Below, piece after piece: positions 1 to 9,579 of a stretch of DNA of 64,000 bases; positions within the stretch are counted from its first letter, which is position 1; each line of letters starts with the position of its first letter. The DNA is from Silvanigrella paludirubra. Its GTDB lineage: Bacteria; Bdellovibrionota_B; Oligoflexia; Silvanigrellales; Silvanigrellaceae. The notes beneath the pieces were generated by a model that saw nothing but the letters and a program-made list of their open reading frames with translations, was not told where the DNA came from and searched no databases. The position numbers and the translations under genes are program-made. The stretch is taken from positions 434,001 through 498,000 of the forward strand of contig NZ_WFLM01000002.1 of the NCBI RefSeq assembly GCF_009208775.1. Direction: 5' to 3'.

Positions 1-251
1 GTTAAAAAATCTTTACCAGTATTACCTCCATTCACACGGTAGGCAATAACTAAACCAATAATAACGATACAAATACTCACAATGGATTGAACTTTATCTA
101 TTATGTTTGATTCTGATGGAAGAAAAACACCTATTTCAGAAAATAGAGTGAATAATAGGACAAATATAAAAAAATAAAAAAATTTATAATTTTCTGTTAA
201 TAGATTAGAGATAAGATCATTTTTTAAGTTTTTGATACTCCATAAATACAT
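1..251 (-). CDS. partial membrane protein, unknown function
   Basis: The reading frame is open from an ATG at 251 down to the window edge (83 codons plus two bases), so the C-terminus is missing. An AGGA-type ribosome binding site lies about 10 bases upstream. The visible part starts with a short basic segment (KNLKNDLISNLL), then a hydrophobic helix rich in Phe and Leu, a short loop, and a second hydrophobic helix, followed by YRVNGGNTGKDF. It looks like an inner-membrane protein with at least two membrane segments. I do not recognise the family with certainty. Confidence 0.7.
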   Translation of the reverse strand, partial: MYLWSIKNLKNDLISNLLTENYKFFYFFIFVLLFTLFSEIGVFLPSESNIIDKVQSIVSICIVIIGLVIAYRVNGGNTGKDFL

Positions 252-708
252 TATTTTTTATCCTTTTAATAAGTATGAAAAGTAAAAACAGTAGTTTATT
301 ACAAGAAAAATAAAAATAATCAATACTTACAGAATATATTAAAATTTAAATATAAATTCATTTACAATTTATAATTTTTTAGATATTAAATCTGCAATTC
401 ATACATAATCCTTTAAATTCTTAATATTGATTCTCAATATCATATAACTAATTGTTTTTATTACAAATAGATACTGAATATTTATAAATTTCGTTCATTA
501 ATTATTTTTTTATATTTTAATAAAATTATCAAATATAAATCAATAATTTTAATTACATGGATTAATATATTATATTTTTTTAATTTATATTGATAATTAA
601 AATTTGACATAAAATTTTTATAAATCTAATCCAAACAAATATTGCATTATAAATTTCATGCAATTAAATCAATAATACAAGTACATTTCTTTTAAATAAG
701 AGGATAAT
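252..708. other. AT-rich intergenic region
   Basis: About 450 bases between two divergently read genes. It is almost pure A and T and has no open frame with a convincing start and no clear GC hairpin. The promoters for both flanking genes must lie here, but no hexamer pair stands out from the background. Confidence 0.5.
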
Positions 709-1728
709 ATGAACAATAATTATAAATTATTTATTCTTTCTAATATTTTTGCTATTTCTTTTTTTGGATGCAAAAATGACAATAAAAAATCAAAAATTAA
801 TAATGAAGGCAACTCAATTCAATATCTTGATTTAGTAATGAATAAAAGCACAAGTCAAACAAGATCTTCAGAAATTACAGCAATAAGAAATTTTTCAATT
901 GATGTTTTCATGAGTTGCGGAACCTTACTTAATGGAAATTTAACAGACAAAACTTTAGATAACAATAAGTTTACAATTTCGACATCAGATAATACAGCTA
1001 AATTACCTTATGAGAAAGATAAATCATGTGAATATAAATTTGAAAAATTTACGATAGACAATACTGAATATGTAGTATTTAATAATAACACATTTTTAAT
1101 ATTAAAATTACATAATAATGAAATCGGTCTGACTAAATCTCATTATAAAAAAGATAGTCAAAATATATTGGTATCTGGATCAAAATTATCAGGAAACAAT
1201 CCTGTAAATTTAACAATATCTGATACAGTCATAAATCTTATTAATGGTCAGTATATTGATTCTAATGGAAATATATTATTAAATGATGATGCAAACATAT
1301 CAAATGAATTGAAATTATTTGATAATGCTCTCACTATAAACAAATTAAAATCACCAGATCCAATACAAATAAAAGCAGTAAAAAATTCGTATTCTAAATC
1401 TAAAGATTCAAAAAGTACAATAAATATTGATTCACTTACTACTTATTCGATTATGCGTTCAAATGGTAACTATAATATGCCAACAAATAATTGTTTTATC
1501 TTTTCAATGAATAAAGCATTAGCAGATATGAAATGGGAAAATATTGATAGTTTATATAAATATGGCACTGATTCCCTATCAAAGGTTGCTTGCAGTTTTC
1601 TAAATTTAAATATTAAAAATAATTGGAATGATTATGCCGATAAAATAAATTATATTATTTCAGCAAACACAGCTGATGGTTATGAAAATTCTTACCGTGT
1701 TGTTACAATTGGAAAAATGAAATATTAA
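709..1728 (+). CDS. secreted lipoprotein, tandem paralogue
   Basis: A 339-residue protein with an N-terminal lipoprotein signal ending in the lipobox FFGC, so it should be lipidated on Cys21 and anchored in a membrane. An AGAGGAT ribosome binding site precedes the ATG. The mature part is rich in Asn, Lys and Ser, with scattered Cys residues. The segment around residues 60-125 (CGTLLNG, then DKSCEYKFEKFTI) resembles the same part of the next gene (KGTLICP, then DKNCKLKIINLTI), so the two are probably tandem duplicates. No known domain is visible and the function is unknown. Confidence 0.8.
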   Translation: MNNNYKLFILSNIFAISFFGCKNDNKKSKINNEGNSIQYLDLVMNKSTSQTRSSEITAIRNFSIDVFMSCGTLLNGNLTDKTLDNNKFTISTSDNTAKLPYEKDKSCEYKFEKFTIDNTEYVVFNNNTFLILKLHNNEIGLTKSHYKKDSQNILVSGSKLSGNNPVNLTISDTVINLINGQYIDSNGNILLNDDANISNELKLFDNALTINKLKSPDPIQIKAVKNSYSKSKDSKSTINIDSLTTYSIMRSNGNYNMPTNNCFIFSMNKALADMKWENIDSLYKYGTDSLSKVACSFLNLNIKNNWNDYADKINYIISANTADGYENSYRVVTIGKMKY

Positions 1729-1750
1729 TTTTATTATGAAGGAAATTTAT

Positions 1751-3498
1751 ATGATAAATATAAATAAAAAAAAATTTTATTCTTAATTTTAAATTTAATA
1801 TTTATCATTGGATGTAAAAATATTAAGAATTCTAGCGTTACAAAAAATGAAAGTAGTTTTGATTATTATACTTTATATTTTTCTTCACAGAACCAATCAA
1901 AAAACAATAATTTAACTTTAATAAATAATTGGGAAATAAAAGGAACTCTTATTTGTCCTTACATTTTTGAATTACCCATAAATTTATCAAAGAATGATAT
2001 AAAAATTATTACAATACCAAAAGATAAAAATTGTAAATTAAAAATTATAAATTTAACTATATTTAATTTTAATGATAGTAAAGAAGAATATCATTTAAAT
2101 GAAGAAAATAATTTTTTTGAAACAAAAATCGGCAATTCAAAAGCTATTTTATATAAAAAAACAGAAAATCAACAATCAAAGATTTTTTCTTTAGTACTAA
2201 ATTTTAAACAAAATAACTCAATATTTTTAAATTTATCAGATAAAGAACCTATAAATAACAAAATTCTATATGAACTTGTCGTTTCAAACTCTGATGGTAT
2301 TAAAATTACAACTTTTCCTACAAATAGTGACTATGCCTTTTTTATAATTAAAAATATGAATAGAAGTATTATTAATTTTTATAATTCAAAAGTAATAAAT
2401 AATAAAATAGAAATAAAAAATAAAAGTGAAATAAAATTGAATGAAAACTTTGATAGAATTAAACATATTCAAAATTGTCAAATTAATATTCAGCTTGAAG
2501 AAGGTAAAGAATGTATTTTATTTATAAAAAATAAACTTAACAAAATGGGGACCCATGGTGATAAGATTGAACTTTCTTTTCAAACCTTCTTTCATAATTC
2601 TCCAAAAATTATGAAATATATGATTCATATTTATATCGAAAAACATCTATTTATTACAGGAAATTATGATAATCCTTGTAAAGATGGAAAAAGTAAATGG
2701 GATGGAGACTATTTAAGTTGCTATGATAGCGAATTCCATGATTTTTTTAACTTTGATGAAAATAAAAATATTGTTCACAATAAAGATAATAACTTCAAAA
2801 AAGCAACTTTTATAAGCGATTCAATTAAATATACCTTTTATCAAAGAATAGATGATCCATTTAAATATTTCTTATATCTCCAAAAAGTTGAAAATTCAAA
2901 TATACAAACTAATAAAGAAATTATTTTTACTAATCAAGATAATAAAAAAACAATAGCAGAAGTAAAATTAAAATCAAATTGGAAATTTATGAAAGAAAAT
3001 ATTTATGATCAAAATAAAATAGTTATTTATTCAGATCATATAAATATAAATAGCAACCATTATAATAATATAAATAATTATTTTTACTTCAAATTAAATA
3101 ATGAAAATAACAACGAAGATAATTATAATAATTATGACCCAAATTTTTACGAAATTATAAAAATTCCAATTTATGAAAATAAAAAAATACATTTAAAATT
3201 AAGAGCATTTATAAAATGTAAGCCAAGTTTATTTGATATAAAATCATATAGAAGCTCATATAAATGTTTATATTTTGACAAAAAAAATCTTCCAAACTTA
3301 AACTTAATTTTTGAACCACATGAAAATGAGGAATTAGTTAATTTAGAAGTAAATAAAAACTATAATGCAGAATTAAAATTAGATATTATAAATTCATCTT
3401 TAAAAGTCGGAGAAATTAATTTCGAATTCACTATTACCAAAGACGAAAATAATATTTTATATATTGAGAAAAAATACAAAGTTTCTGAAACAATATAA
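1751..3498 (+). pseudogene. lipoprotein gene with frameshift in an A9 tract
   Basis: A GAAGGA ribosome binding site precedes ATG 1751, which reads MININ-KKK and then stops at 1784. A run of nine A (1766-1774) precedes the break. In the other frame the sequence continues from 1774 as a perfect lipoprotein signal (ILFLILNLIFIIGC) and stays open to 3498. A TAA at 1765-1767 in that frame and the lack of any ATG, GTG or TTG before the lipobox mean the long frame has no start of its own. One more A would join both parts into a lipoprotein of roughly 580 residues. It could be a phase-variable gene, a gene rescued by polymerase slippage, a young pseudogene or a sequencing error. An annotation starting at the internal ATG 2356 would lose about 200 residues and the signal. 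The N-terminal third resembles the upstream lipoprotein. Confidence 0.75.
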
Positions 3499-3621
3499 AT
3501 TCTATAGCCAAATTTCTATCTTTAATAGACTTTAAAACAATACAATATATAATAAATTAAGGAAAGATAATAGCATATTATTATCTAAAGTTAAATGAAT
3601 CATTATTAGCTAGGGTATCAA

Positions 3622-5259
3622 ATGTTTAATAAAATTATAAAAAATACATCTATGCCTTTTATTCTATTATTCATAATGAACGGATCAGGATTTTTTCATA
3701 AAAAATTATATGCTCAAAAGGTTTTTCAAAGAGAAGAGCTTATTCGATTTTCAGGTGGAAAACCCTCAACCTTCGATCCAACTAATGTAGATGATAAACC
3801 AACAACTCAATTGCTTCAGGATTTATACGAAGGACTTACTAGAATTGATAAAGATGGTAAAGTTGTTCTAGCTATAGCATCTTCATACAAAATTGAAAAT
3901 AATAATAAGACTTATATATTTAAAATTCGTCCAAATGCAAAGTGGTCTGATGGCTCAGCCGTTACAGCAGAGCATTGTGCTTTATCAATAAAGCGAATTA
4001 TCAATCCAAAAATTTCTACTACAATTGGCTTTAGCGCTTTCCCCATAAAGAATAGCAGAGAAATTAACCAAGGTAAATTACCAATTAGTAAATTAGGTGT
4101 AAAAACTCTAAACTCAGATACAATTGTAATAGATTTATCTTATCCATTTCCTCATTTTTTAGAGCTATTAAGTGGAATAAATTATGTTTGTCTCAATCCT
4201 AAAAGCTATGATGCAAAAGGAAACTTTATTTCAGAGAATCCTATTATTTCAAACTCTGCCTATAAAATAAAAAAAATTCAAAATGAAAAGTATATTGAGT
4301 TTGAAAAAAATCCTTATTATTACAATTTTGATAAAGTAAAAATTAAAGATGTTCTATATTATTTTACAGAAGATATGCTTTCTCAAATTAATATGTATAT
4401 CACAGGACAAGCTAATATGACTTCTCCAAATATTTCTTCAGATGACATTCCTTATTTGACAAAAAAATCTGCTGAAAATAATTTAAAATCAAACAAAACA
4501 CTAGATGTTATCCTTTTAACTTTAAATACCAAAAAAAAACCATTTAAAAATAATTTAAAACTTCGAAAAGCAATTTCAATGGTCATTGATAGATCTGAAC
4601 TTTCTACAAAAATATTGTCTAACCCTAAATTATCTATTTATGATTTGGTTCCTAATCACATAGAAGAATACAAATCATATATTCCAAATTGGGCAAAAAA
4701 AACATATGAAGAAAGAGTCATAGAAGCTAAAAAGCTTTTTTCTGAAGCAGGTTTTTCTGAAAATAATAAATTATCTATTCAAATTAACTATAATTTACAC
4801 CCTGATAATCATAAAATTGCAATTGCGATATCAAATATGCTAAAAAATAATTTAGGTATTAATGTCATTTTAAATCGGCAAGAGTTCAAAGAAAATATAA
4901 CTAAATTAAGGAAAGGAGATTTTGAAATATCTTTAAATCGTTGGTATCCAAAATACATTGATGCCATAGAATATTTAGGTATTTTAGTTTCTACAAACCA
5001 AGATAATTACTCTTTTATGAAAGATCCTAAGTTTGATGCTCTTATTGAAAAAGCAGGAAGACAAACTGAAAACTCAAAACGTACATTTATCTTAGAACAA
5101 GCTGGTAAAAAAGGACTTGAGAATTATACTGTCATTCCTCTTTTAGATAATTTATCTCATTTTCTTATTAATTATGATTTAGCAGGTTATACAGGAAATG
5201 ATCCCTACTTAAAACTTTATTCTCAAGATTTATATTTTAAAGAAATAATTATTAAATAG
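3622..5259 (+). CDS. peptide ABC transporter substrate-binding protein (SBP_bac_5, OppA-like)
   Basis: A 545-residue periplasmic binding protein of the family-5 solute-binding class that delivers peptides to Opp/Dpp-type permeases. An N-terminal signal sequence ends near residue 32 (KLYAQ). The family signatures appear in order: a LLQDLYEGLTR segment near residues 65-75, YIFKIRPNAKWSDG near 94-107 and the lobe-2 start FKNNLKLRKAISMVIDR near 305-325. The length is normal for OppA. No permease or ATPase genes are adjacent, so it is either an orphan binding protein or works with a transporter encoded elsewhere. The substrate cannot be read from the sequence. Confidence 0.88.
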   Translation: MFNKIIKNTSMPFILLFIMNGSGFFHKKLYAQKVFQREELIRFSGGKPSTFDPTNVDDKPTTQLLQDLYEGLTRIDKDGKVVLAIASSYKIENNNKTYIFKIRPNAKWSDGSAVTAEHCALSIKRIINPKISTTIGFSAFPIKNSREINQGKLPISKLGVKTLNSDTIVIDLSYPFPHFLELLSGINYVCLNPKSYDAKGNFISENPIISNSAYKIKKIQNEKYIEFEKNPYYYNFDKVKIKDVLYYFTEDMLSQINMYITGQANMTSPNISSDDIPYLTKKSAENNLKSNKTLDVILLTLNTKKKPFKNNLKLRKAISMVIDRSELSTKILSNPKLSIYDLVPNHIEEYKSYIPNWAKKTYEERVIEAKKLFSEAGFSENNKLSIQINYNLHPDNHKIAIAISNMLKNNLGINVILNRQEFKENITKLRKGDFEISLNRWYPKYIDAIEYLGILVSTNQDNYSFMKDPKFDALIEKAGRQTENSKRTFILEQAGKKGLENYTVIPLLDNLSHFLINYDLAGYTGNDPYLKLYSQDLYFKEIIIK

Positions 5260-5268
5260 ATTTAATTT

Positions 5269-6813
5269 TTAATTATCCATTTTATTATCTTTTGTTTCTT
5301 TAATATAGATACCACCAATTATTAAACTCATTAAAGCTATTGCAATTGGATAATATAACCCAGCATAAATATTCCCTGTATAAAGAACAAGTGACGTTGC
5401 AATCAATGGTAAAAAGCCCCCAAACCAACCATTGCCTATATGATAAGGAAACGACATTGATGTATATCTAATTCGAGTTGGAAATAATTCAACCAAAAAT
5501 GCAGCAATAGGTCCATATACCATAGCAACAAAAATAACCAATATTGATAATAATACAATCACTCCAATATAATTGATATTTTCTGGTTTAGCAGAAGCAG
5601 GATAACCTGCATAATTTAATGCATCATCTAGTAATTTTGTATCAAAAGATTTTAACTCATTTGAACCAATTTTGATTGATAATGTATCCGTAGGAGTTTC
5701 AACAATATTTAAATTAAAACTATACCCTTTTTTTGATAAATATTCTTTTAATTGATAACAATTTTCTTTACATTTATTTGTTTCTATTGAAATTGGAAAA
5801 TTTATCATTGCGTTACTTAAAACAGGATTACCAAAGTGGGTTATACCTTTAAAAATAGGAATATAAGCAATTGAGGCAAGTAAACATCCTGTTAAAATCA
5901 CTTTTTTTCTTCCAATTTTATCAGATATTTTTCCAAAAATAACAAAAAATGGTGTCGCAATTATTAATGAAACAGCAATCATTAAATAAGAATTTTTAAA
6001 ATCAATCTTTAATGTATTTTGAAGAAAAAATAATGCATAAAATTGCCCCGTATACCAAACAACACCTTGTCCAGCAGTTGCCCCAAATAATGCCAATAAA
6101 ACCAATTTCAAATTTGGTATTTTGGTGAAGCTATCTCTTAGCGGAGATTTAGATCTTGTTCCTGATTCTTTCATTTTTAGAAACAATGGCGATTCATTTA
6201 GTTTTAATCTTATGTATACAGAAATGATCAATAAAACGATGGAAACTAAAAAGGGAACTCTCCATCCCCAAGTTTTAAATTCATTTTCATCCAAAGAAAG
6301 ACGGCAAGCTAATATAACAATTAGGGATAAAAGAAAACCTAACGTAGCCGTTGTTTGGATCCAACTTGTATGAAGCCCTCTTTTTTCATGAGGTGCATGT
6401 TCTGCAACATAAGTAGCAGCTCCACCATATTCTCCTCCTAAAGCAAGGCCCTGTGACAATCTTAATACAGTAAGTAAAATAGGAGCAAAAATTCCAATTT
6501 GTTCATATGTTGGCAAAAGTCCAACTAATGCCGTAGATAATCCCATCACAATGATTGTTATTAAAAAGGTATATTTACGTCCAAAAAGATCCCCAATTCT
6601 ACCAAATAATAAAGCACCAAAAGGACGAACTGCAAATCCAGCACCAAAAGTAGCAAGGCTAGCTAAAAATCCAGCTGTTTCGTTACCTTTAGGAAAAAAT
6701 AAAGAACCAAAAAAAACGGCTAATGTACCATAAAGATAAAAATCATACCATTCAAATACGGTGCCAAGCGATGACGCAATAATAATATTTTTCGCCTTAT
6801 CCTTATTTTCCAT
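5269..6813 (-). CDS. MFS transporter, metabolite:H+ symporter (MHS) family
   Basis: A 514-residue major-facilitator protein. The start EWYDFYLYGT (residues 21-30) and the loop 2-3 motif GRIGDLFGRK (71-80) are typical of the MHS family that includes ProP, ShiA and citrate/ketoglutarate carriers; a second SDKIGRKK lies in the middle loop. Between two later membrane segments there is a hydrophilic insertion of about 80 residues with two Cys, probably a periplasmic loop, which some MHS members carry. A GAGG ribosome binding site precedes the ATG. It converges with the peptide-binding protein gene. The substrate is likely a small organic anion, amino acid or osmolyte, but the exact one is not readable. 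Confidence 0.85.
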   Translation of the reverse strand: MENKDKAKNIIIASSLGTVFEWYDFYLYGTLAVFFGSLFFPKGNETAGFLASLATFGAGFAVRPFGALLFGRIGDLFGRKYTFLITIIVMGLSTALVGLLPTYEQIGIFAPILLTVLRLSQGLALGGEYGGAATYVAEHAPHEKRGLHTSWIQTTATLGFLLSLIVILACRLSLDENEFKTWGWRVPFLVSIVLLIISVYIRLKLNESPLFLKMKESGTRSKSPLRDSFTKIPNLKLVLLALFGATAGQGVVWYTGQFYALFFLQNTLKIDFKNSYLMIAVSLIIATPFFVIFGKISDKIGRKKVILTGCLLASIAYIPIFKGITHFGNPVLSNAMINFPISIETNKCKENCYQLKEYLSKKGYSFNLNIVETPTDTLSIKIGSNELKSFDTKLLDDALNYAGYPASAKPENINYIGVIVLLSILVIFVAMVYGPIAAFLVELFPTRIRYTSMSFPYHIGNGWFGGFLPLIATSLVLYTGNIYAGLYYPIAIALMSLIIGGIYIKETKDNKMDN

Positions 6814-6899
6814 ATGAACCTCATTTTAAAGATTTATTATATTTTACATGAGGTAGAATGAAAAAAAATAAAGGCGCCAGAATCTTGAATGTTCTCTAA

Positions 6900-7679
6900 T
6901 TAGTTAAAATATTTTTTAAAGGTTTGATCATACTTTCCAGATGACTTCCACTGTTTTAAGAACTCATTAAATTTTTTGATTAAAACTTTATCTTTTATTC
7001 TGCCTGCTACACCAAAATGTTCATTATTTGAATCGGTATTTTTATAATCAAATACTCCTGGAAATTTTTTTTCAATTGAAACACCATAGGATAAATCGAT
7101 TATAATCGTATCTACTTTGTTATTTCGAACGGCATTAATTACATCACCATACTCATTAAATTTTAATATAATTGATTTATTTAAATTTTTTGCAGCATAA
7201 AAATCGTTTGTTGTTCCTAATTTTACACCAACTTTGATTTTTGGATTATTTAAATCTTCAGGACTTTTAATCTCAGATATTAAAGTATTATTTTTCTTAA
7301 ATAAATAAACAATCCCACTTGTAAAATAAGGATCACTAAATAGAATGGATTTTTTTCTTTCTTCCGTTATAGTTAGCCCTGCTGCTATCATATCACATTT
7401 TTTTGTATTTAAAGCAGGAATAATCCCATCAATATTATAATTGATAATCTCTAATTTAGATTTTAAATAGCTCGAAAAATCTTTCATCATATCAATATCA
7501 AAACCTTCCCAACCTCCATTTGAATAGGAAGAAAAAGGGATAAACCCTCCCGTCGTACAAACCTTAAATGATGCTATATTTTTTTTTGAGTCTTTCTCAG
7601 AGAGCTGTTCTTCAGCTTGTGCTAATCCAAAATGAAGAAATAAAAGACAGCTCGCTAACTTAAGCAACTTTATTGCCAT
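6900..7679 (-). CDS. amino-acid ABC transporter substrate-binding protein (SBP_bac_3)
   Basis: A periplasmic binding protein of about 259 residues. I place the start at ATG 7679 (MAIKLLKLASC) because AAAGGT lies six bases ahead of it; a longer frame starts at 7694 without a ribosome binding site. A signal peptide ends at AQA-EEQ. Family-3 hallmarks follow: FKVCTTGGFIPFSS, GWEGFDIDMMKDF, CDMIAAGLTITEERKKSILFSDPY and VGVKLGTTND. These proteins usually carry polar amino acids to an ABC permease. No permease genes adjoin. It is divergent from argR, which makes arginine or a related amino acid a reasonable but unproven ligand. Confidence 0.85.
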   Translation of the reverse strand: MAIKLLKLASCLLFLHFGLAQAEEQLSEKDSKKNIASFKVCTTGGFIPFSSYSNGGWEGFDIDMMKDFSSYLKSKLEIINYNIDGIIPALNTKKCDMIAAGLTITEERKKSILFSDPYFTSGIVYLFKKNNTLISEIKSPEDLNNPKIKVGVKLGTTNDFYAAKNLNKSIILKFNEYGDVINAVRNNKVDTIIIDLSYGVSIEKKFPGVFDYKNTDSNNEHFGVAGRIKDKVLIKKFNEFLKQWKSSGKYDQTFKKYFN

Positions 7680-8016
7680 ATTTGTACCTTTCATATGAAT
7701 CTATTATTTTTAAAACCACTAAGTTACAGTTTATCAAATATTTAAGAAGAAAACATGCTTTCCAATTGAATCAAACATTATGCTGATAATACAATAATTT
7801 TCAATTATTTGTCTATTCATTTATTTAGAATTACATTAAATATTATCAAATACTAAAAAGGTTTTTAGTATCAAATAATTATAATTATATGTTCTAATAG
7901 AATTCAACTAAAATTTATGTAATATTTAACATCTTATCAAGAATAGCATTTATGTAACCAATTGATAAAAGCTTTTCTTAAAAAAGAAGGATTATGTTTT
8001 TGAAAGATAATATAAC
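7680..8016. promoter_or_regulatory. divergent intergenic region before argR, with a mini-ORF
   Basis: This 337-base gap carries the promoters of the amino-acid-binding protein (minus) and argR (plus). It contains imperfect ARG-box-like stretches (TGAATCAAACATTA; ATTCATTTATTTAGAAT), none a clean TGAAT-N4-ATTCA palindrome. Just before argR, ATG 7994 follows AGAAGG and encodes an 8-residue peptide (MFLKDNIT) whose TGA (8018-8020) overlaps the argR ATG at 8017. Confidence 0.4.
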
Positions 8017-8496
8017 ATGAAAATTATAAATAAAAATATGAAAACAGAAGACGATATCATATTAGAAGCTGTAAAAGGTAAAATTATCACCCATCAAAAT
8101 GAGCTTGTTGCCATTCTAAAATCTTTGAATGTTGACATTCCTCAATCCACTCTTTCAAGAAGACTGAAAAAGCTTGGCATAGCTAAAATAAACAATCAAT
8201 ATACTATCCTTGGAACAAGACCTCGAATTCAAAGCCCCATTTTGAGTATTAAAGTTTCTATGCCCAATATCATTGTTTTACATACCCTACCAGGTCATGC
8301 CAATTCGCTCGCCATTCAACTTGACGAAAAAATTTCATTTGAATCAAAAAACTCTTTGCATGACGCTTATAGTACTTTATGTGGCACGATCGCTGGTGAT
8401 GATACTGTCCTTGTACTTTGTGATGGCTCAATAAATGGGTTAGAAAAATTGAAAAAAGAAATAGAAGAAGATTTCACAGTGGACGAAACGTATTAA
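8017..8496 (+). CDS. argR: ArgR-family transcriptional regulator
   Basis: A 159-residue arginine-repressor homologue of normal length. Residues 8-80 form the winged helix-turn-helix, with the recognition-helix motif PQSTLSRRLKKLGIAK. The C-terminal oligomerisation and ligand domain shows LHTLPGHANSLA and GTIAGDDTVLVLC, where the paired Asp residues bind arginine in characterised ArgR proteins. In the family, arginine-bound hexamers repress biosynthesis and transport genes. The neighbouring divergent gene encodes an amino-acid-binding protein, a plausible target. The start at 8017 overlaps the stop of a tiny upstream ORF; ATG 8038 is an alternative. Confidence 0.88.
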   Translation: MKIINKNMKTEDDIILEAVKGKIITHQNELVAILKSLNVDIPQSTLSRRLKKLGIAKINNQYTILGTRPRIQSPILSIKVSMPNIIVLHTLPGHANSLAIQLDEKISFESKNSLHDAYSTLCGTIAGDDTVLVLCDGSINGLEKLKKEIEEDFTVDETY

Positions 8497-8830
8497 TTTA
8501 ATTTCAAATAAATTGATATATTAACAAAAAATCATAATCAATTTATAATTTTTTTATATTAAATATCAAAATCATGGATCTCTTTTTTTATATATACATT
8601 AATACAATTTAAAAAATTAAACTAATAAACTATAATAACTAAAATAAAAATTAAATTTTATAATAAAATTTTTATAACTTAAATTTACAAATAAACTTTT
8701 TTCTAATTATATATTAAATTAAATAAATAAATTTTTATTTGTATATTTATTTTAATATATTATATTTTAAAAAACCGTTTATATAATTAGCGGTAAAAAA
8801 TATTTTGAATATCATTTAAAAGGATTATAA
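8497..8830. other. AT-rich intergenic region
   Basis: About 330 bases of nearly pure A and T between argR and the next gene. No ORF with a ribosome binding site and no strong hairpin were seen. The 3' end carries the AAAAGGATT ribosome binding site of the following gene. Confidence 0.5.
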
Positions 8831-9412
8831 ATGAAAAAAATAATTTTTATAATTTCACTATTTATTGCAAATAATTCTTTTGCTTATAGATCAATAGATA
8901 GTCTTTCAAATTCGTATTTTTTTGATACAAATGGGAATCGAGTGGAGTACTGTAAAGTTTATTTCATGCAATTAAAATATAATTATATGATTAACGGAAT
9001 TAATTCAGAATTTAAATTTATTAGCAAAAGGGAAAATGATTCTCATTTGAGCGATTATTTTCCATACAACAAACAAAATAACACAGAAGAAGTTATATTT
9101 GAACCTAGTTTTAAATCAAATTTACAATGTGGCAATTACGGTATTGAATTAAAAAAAGGATTTAAAATTAATTCTAATGATAAATATATTAAAAAATCTG
9201 ATAAAGTAAGAATAAATTTTCTTGCCAATGAATTTGAAAACCCATATTTATCTCAATTTTATTATCAAAAAGAATTTGATTTAAATTCATTAGTAAGTTC
9301 TATTACTTGCCCTGAAAGATTTTGTAAATTTTCTGAAAATATTGACGCTGAATCCGAATTTTCCAACTTTTTTTCTAAAAAAGTAGATGACTTTTATAAT
9401 TATGAAGATTGA
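8831..9412 (+). CDS. small secreted protein, unknown function
   Basis: A 193-residue protein with a clear Sec signal (MKKIIFIISLFIANNSFA, cleavage before YRS) and an AAAAGGAT ribosome binding site. Four Cys residues occur in the mature part (near residues 41, 101, 157 and 161, the last two in TCPERFC), which suggests disulfides in the periplasm or outside. It is rich in Asn, Lys, Phe and Tyr. No domain is recognised. Confidence 0.75.
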   Translation: MKKIIFIISLFIANNSFAYRSIDSLSNSYFFDTNGNRVEYCKVYFMQLKYNYMINGINSEFKFISKRENDSHLSDYFPYNKQNNTEEVIFEPSFKSNLQCGNYGIELKKGFKINSNDKYIKKSDKVRINFLANEFENPYLSQFYYQKEFDLNSLVSSITCPERFCKFSENIDAESEFSNFFSKKVDDFYNYED

Positions 9413-9547
9413 TTAGAAATTTAATTTTAATAAAAAATCATCTGAGAATCTATTCCAGTATCTATTTCAATAAGACAAGACCTAAATAAATATATTAATA
9501 ATTTCAATAATTTAAATACTTGATTATTTACTTTATCTATTCTATAA

Positions 9548-9561
9548 TCTATTTCAATAGA
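9548..9561. promoter_or_regulatory. palindromic operator candidate before the YjjJ-like kinase gene
   Basis: TCTATTTCAATAGA is an inverted repeat (TCTATT and AATAGA around TC) 18 bases ahead of ATG 9580. A near copy, TCTATTTCAATAAGA, lies at 9461-9475. Two copies of the same short palindrome in front of a HipA-type gene with its own winged-helix domain suggest autoregulation. This is inference from sequence. Confidence 0.4.
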
Positions 9562-9579
9562 CTATGGAATGGAGTACCC

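Noticed and set aside
7677..7870. Arg-box-like sequences upstream of argR.
   Set aside because: TGAATCAAACATTA and the ATTCATTTATTTAGAAT stretch do not match the 18-bp palindrome well enough, and such words are common in this AT-rich DNA.
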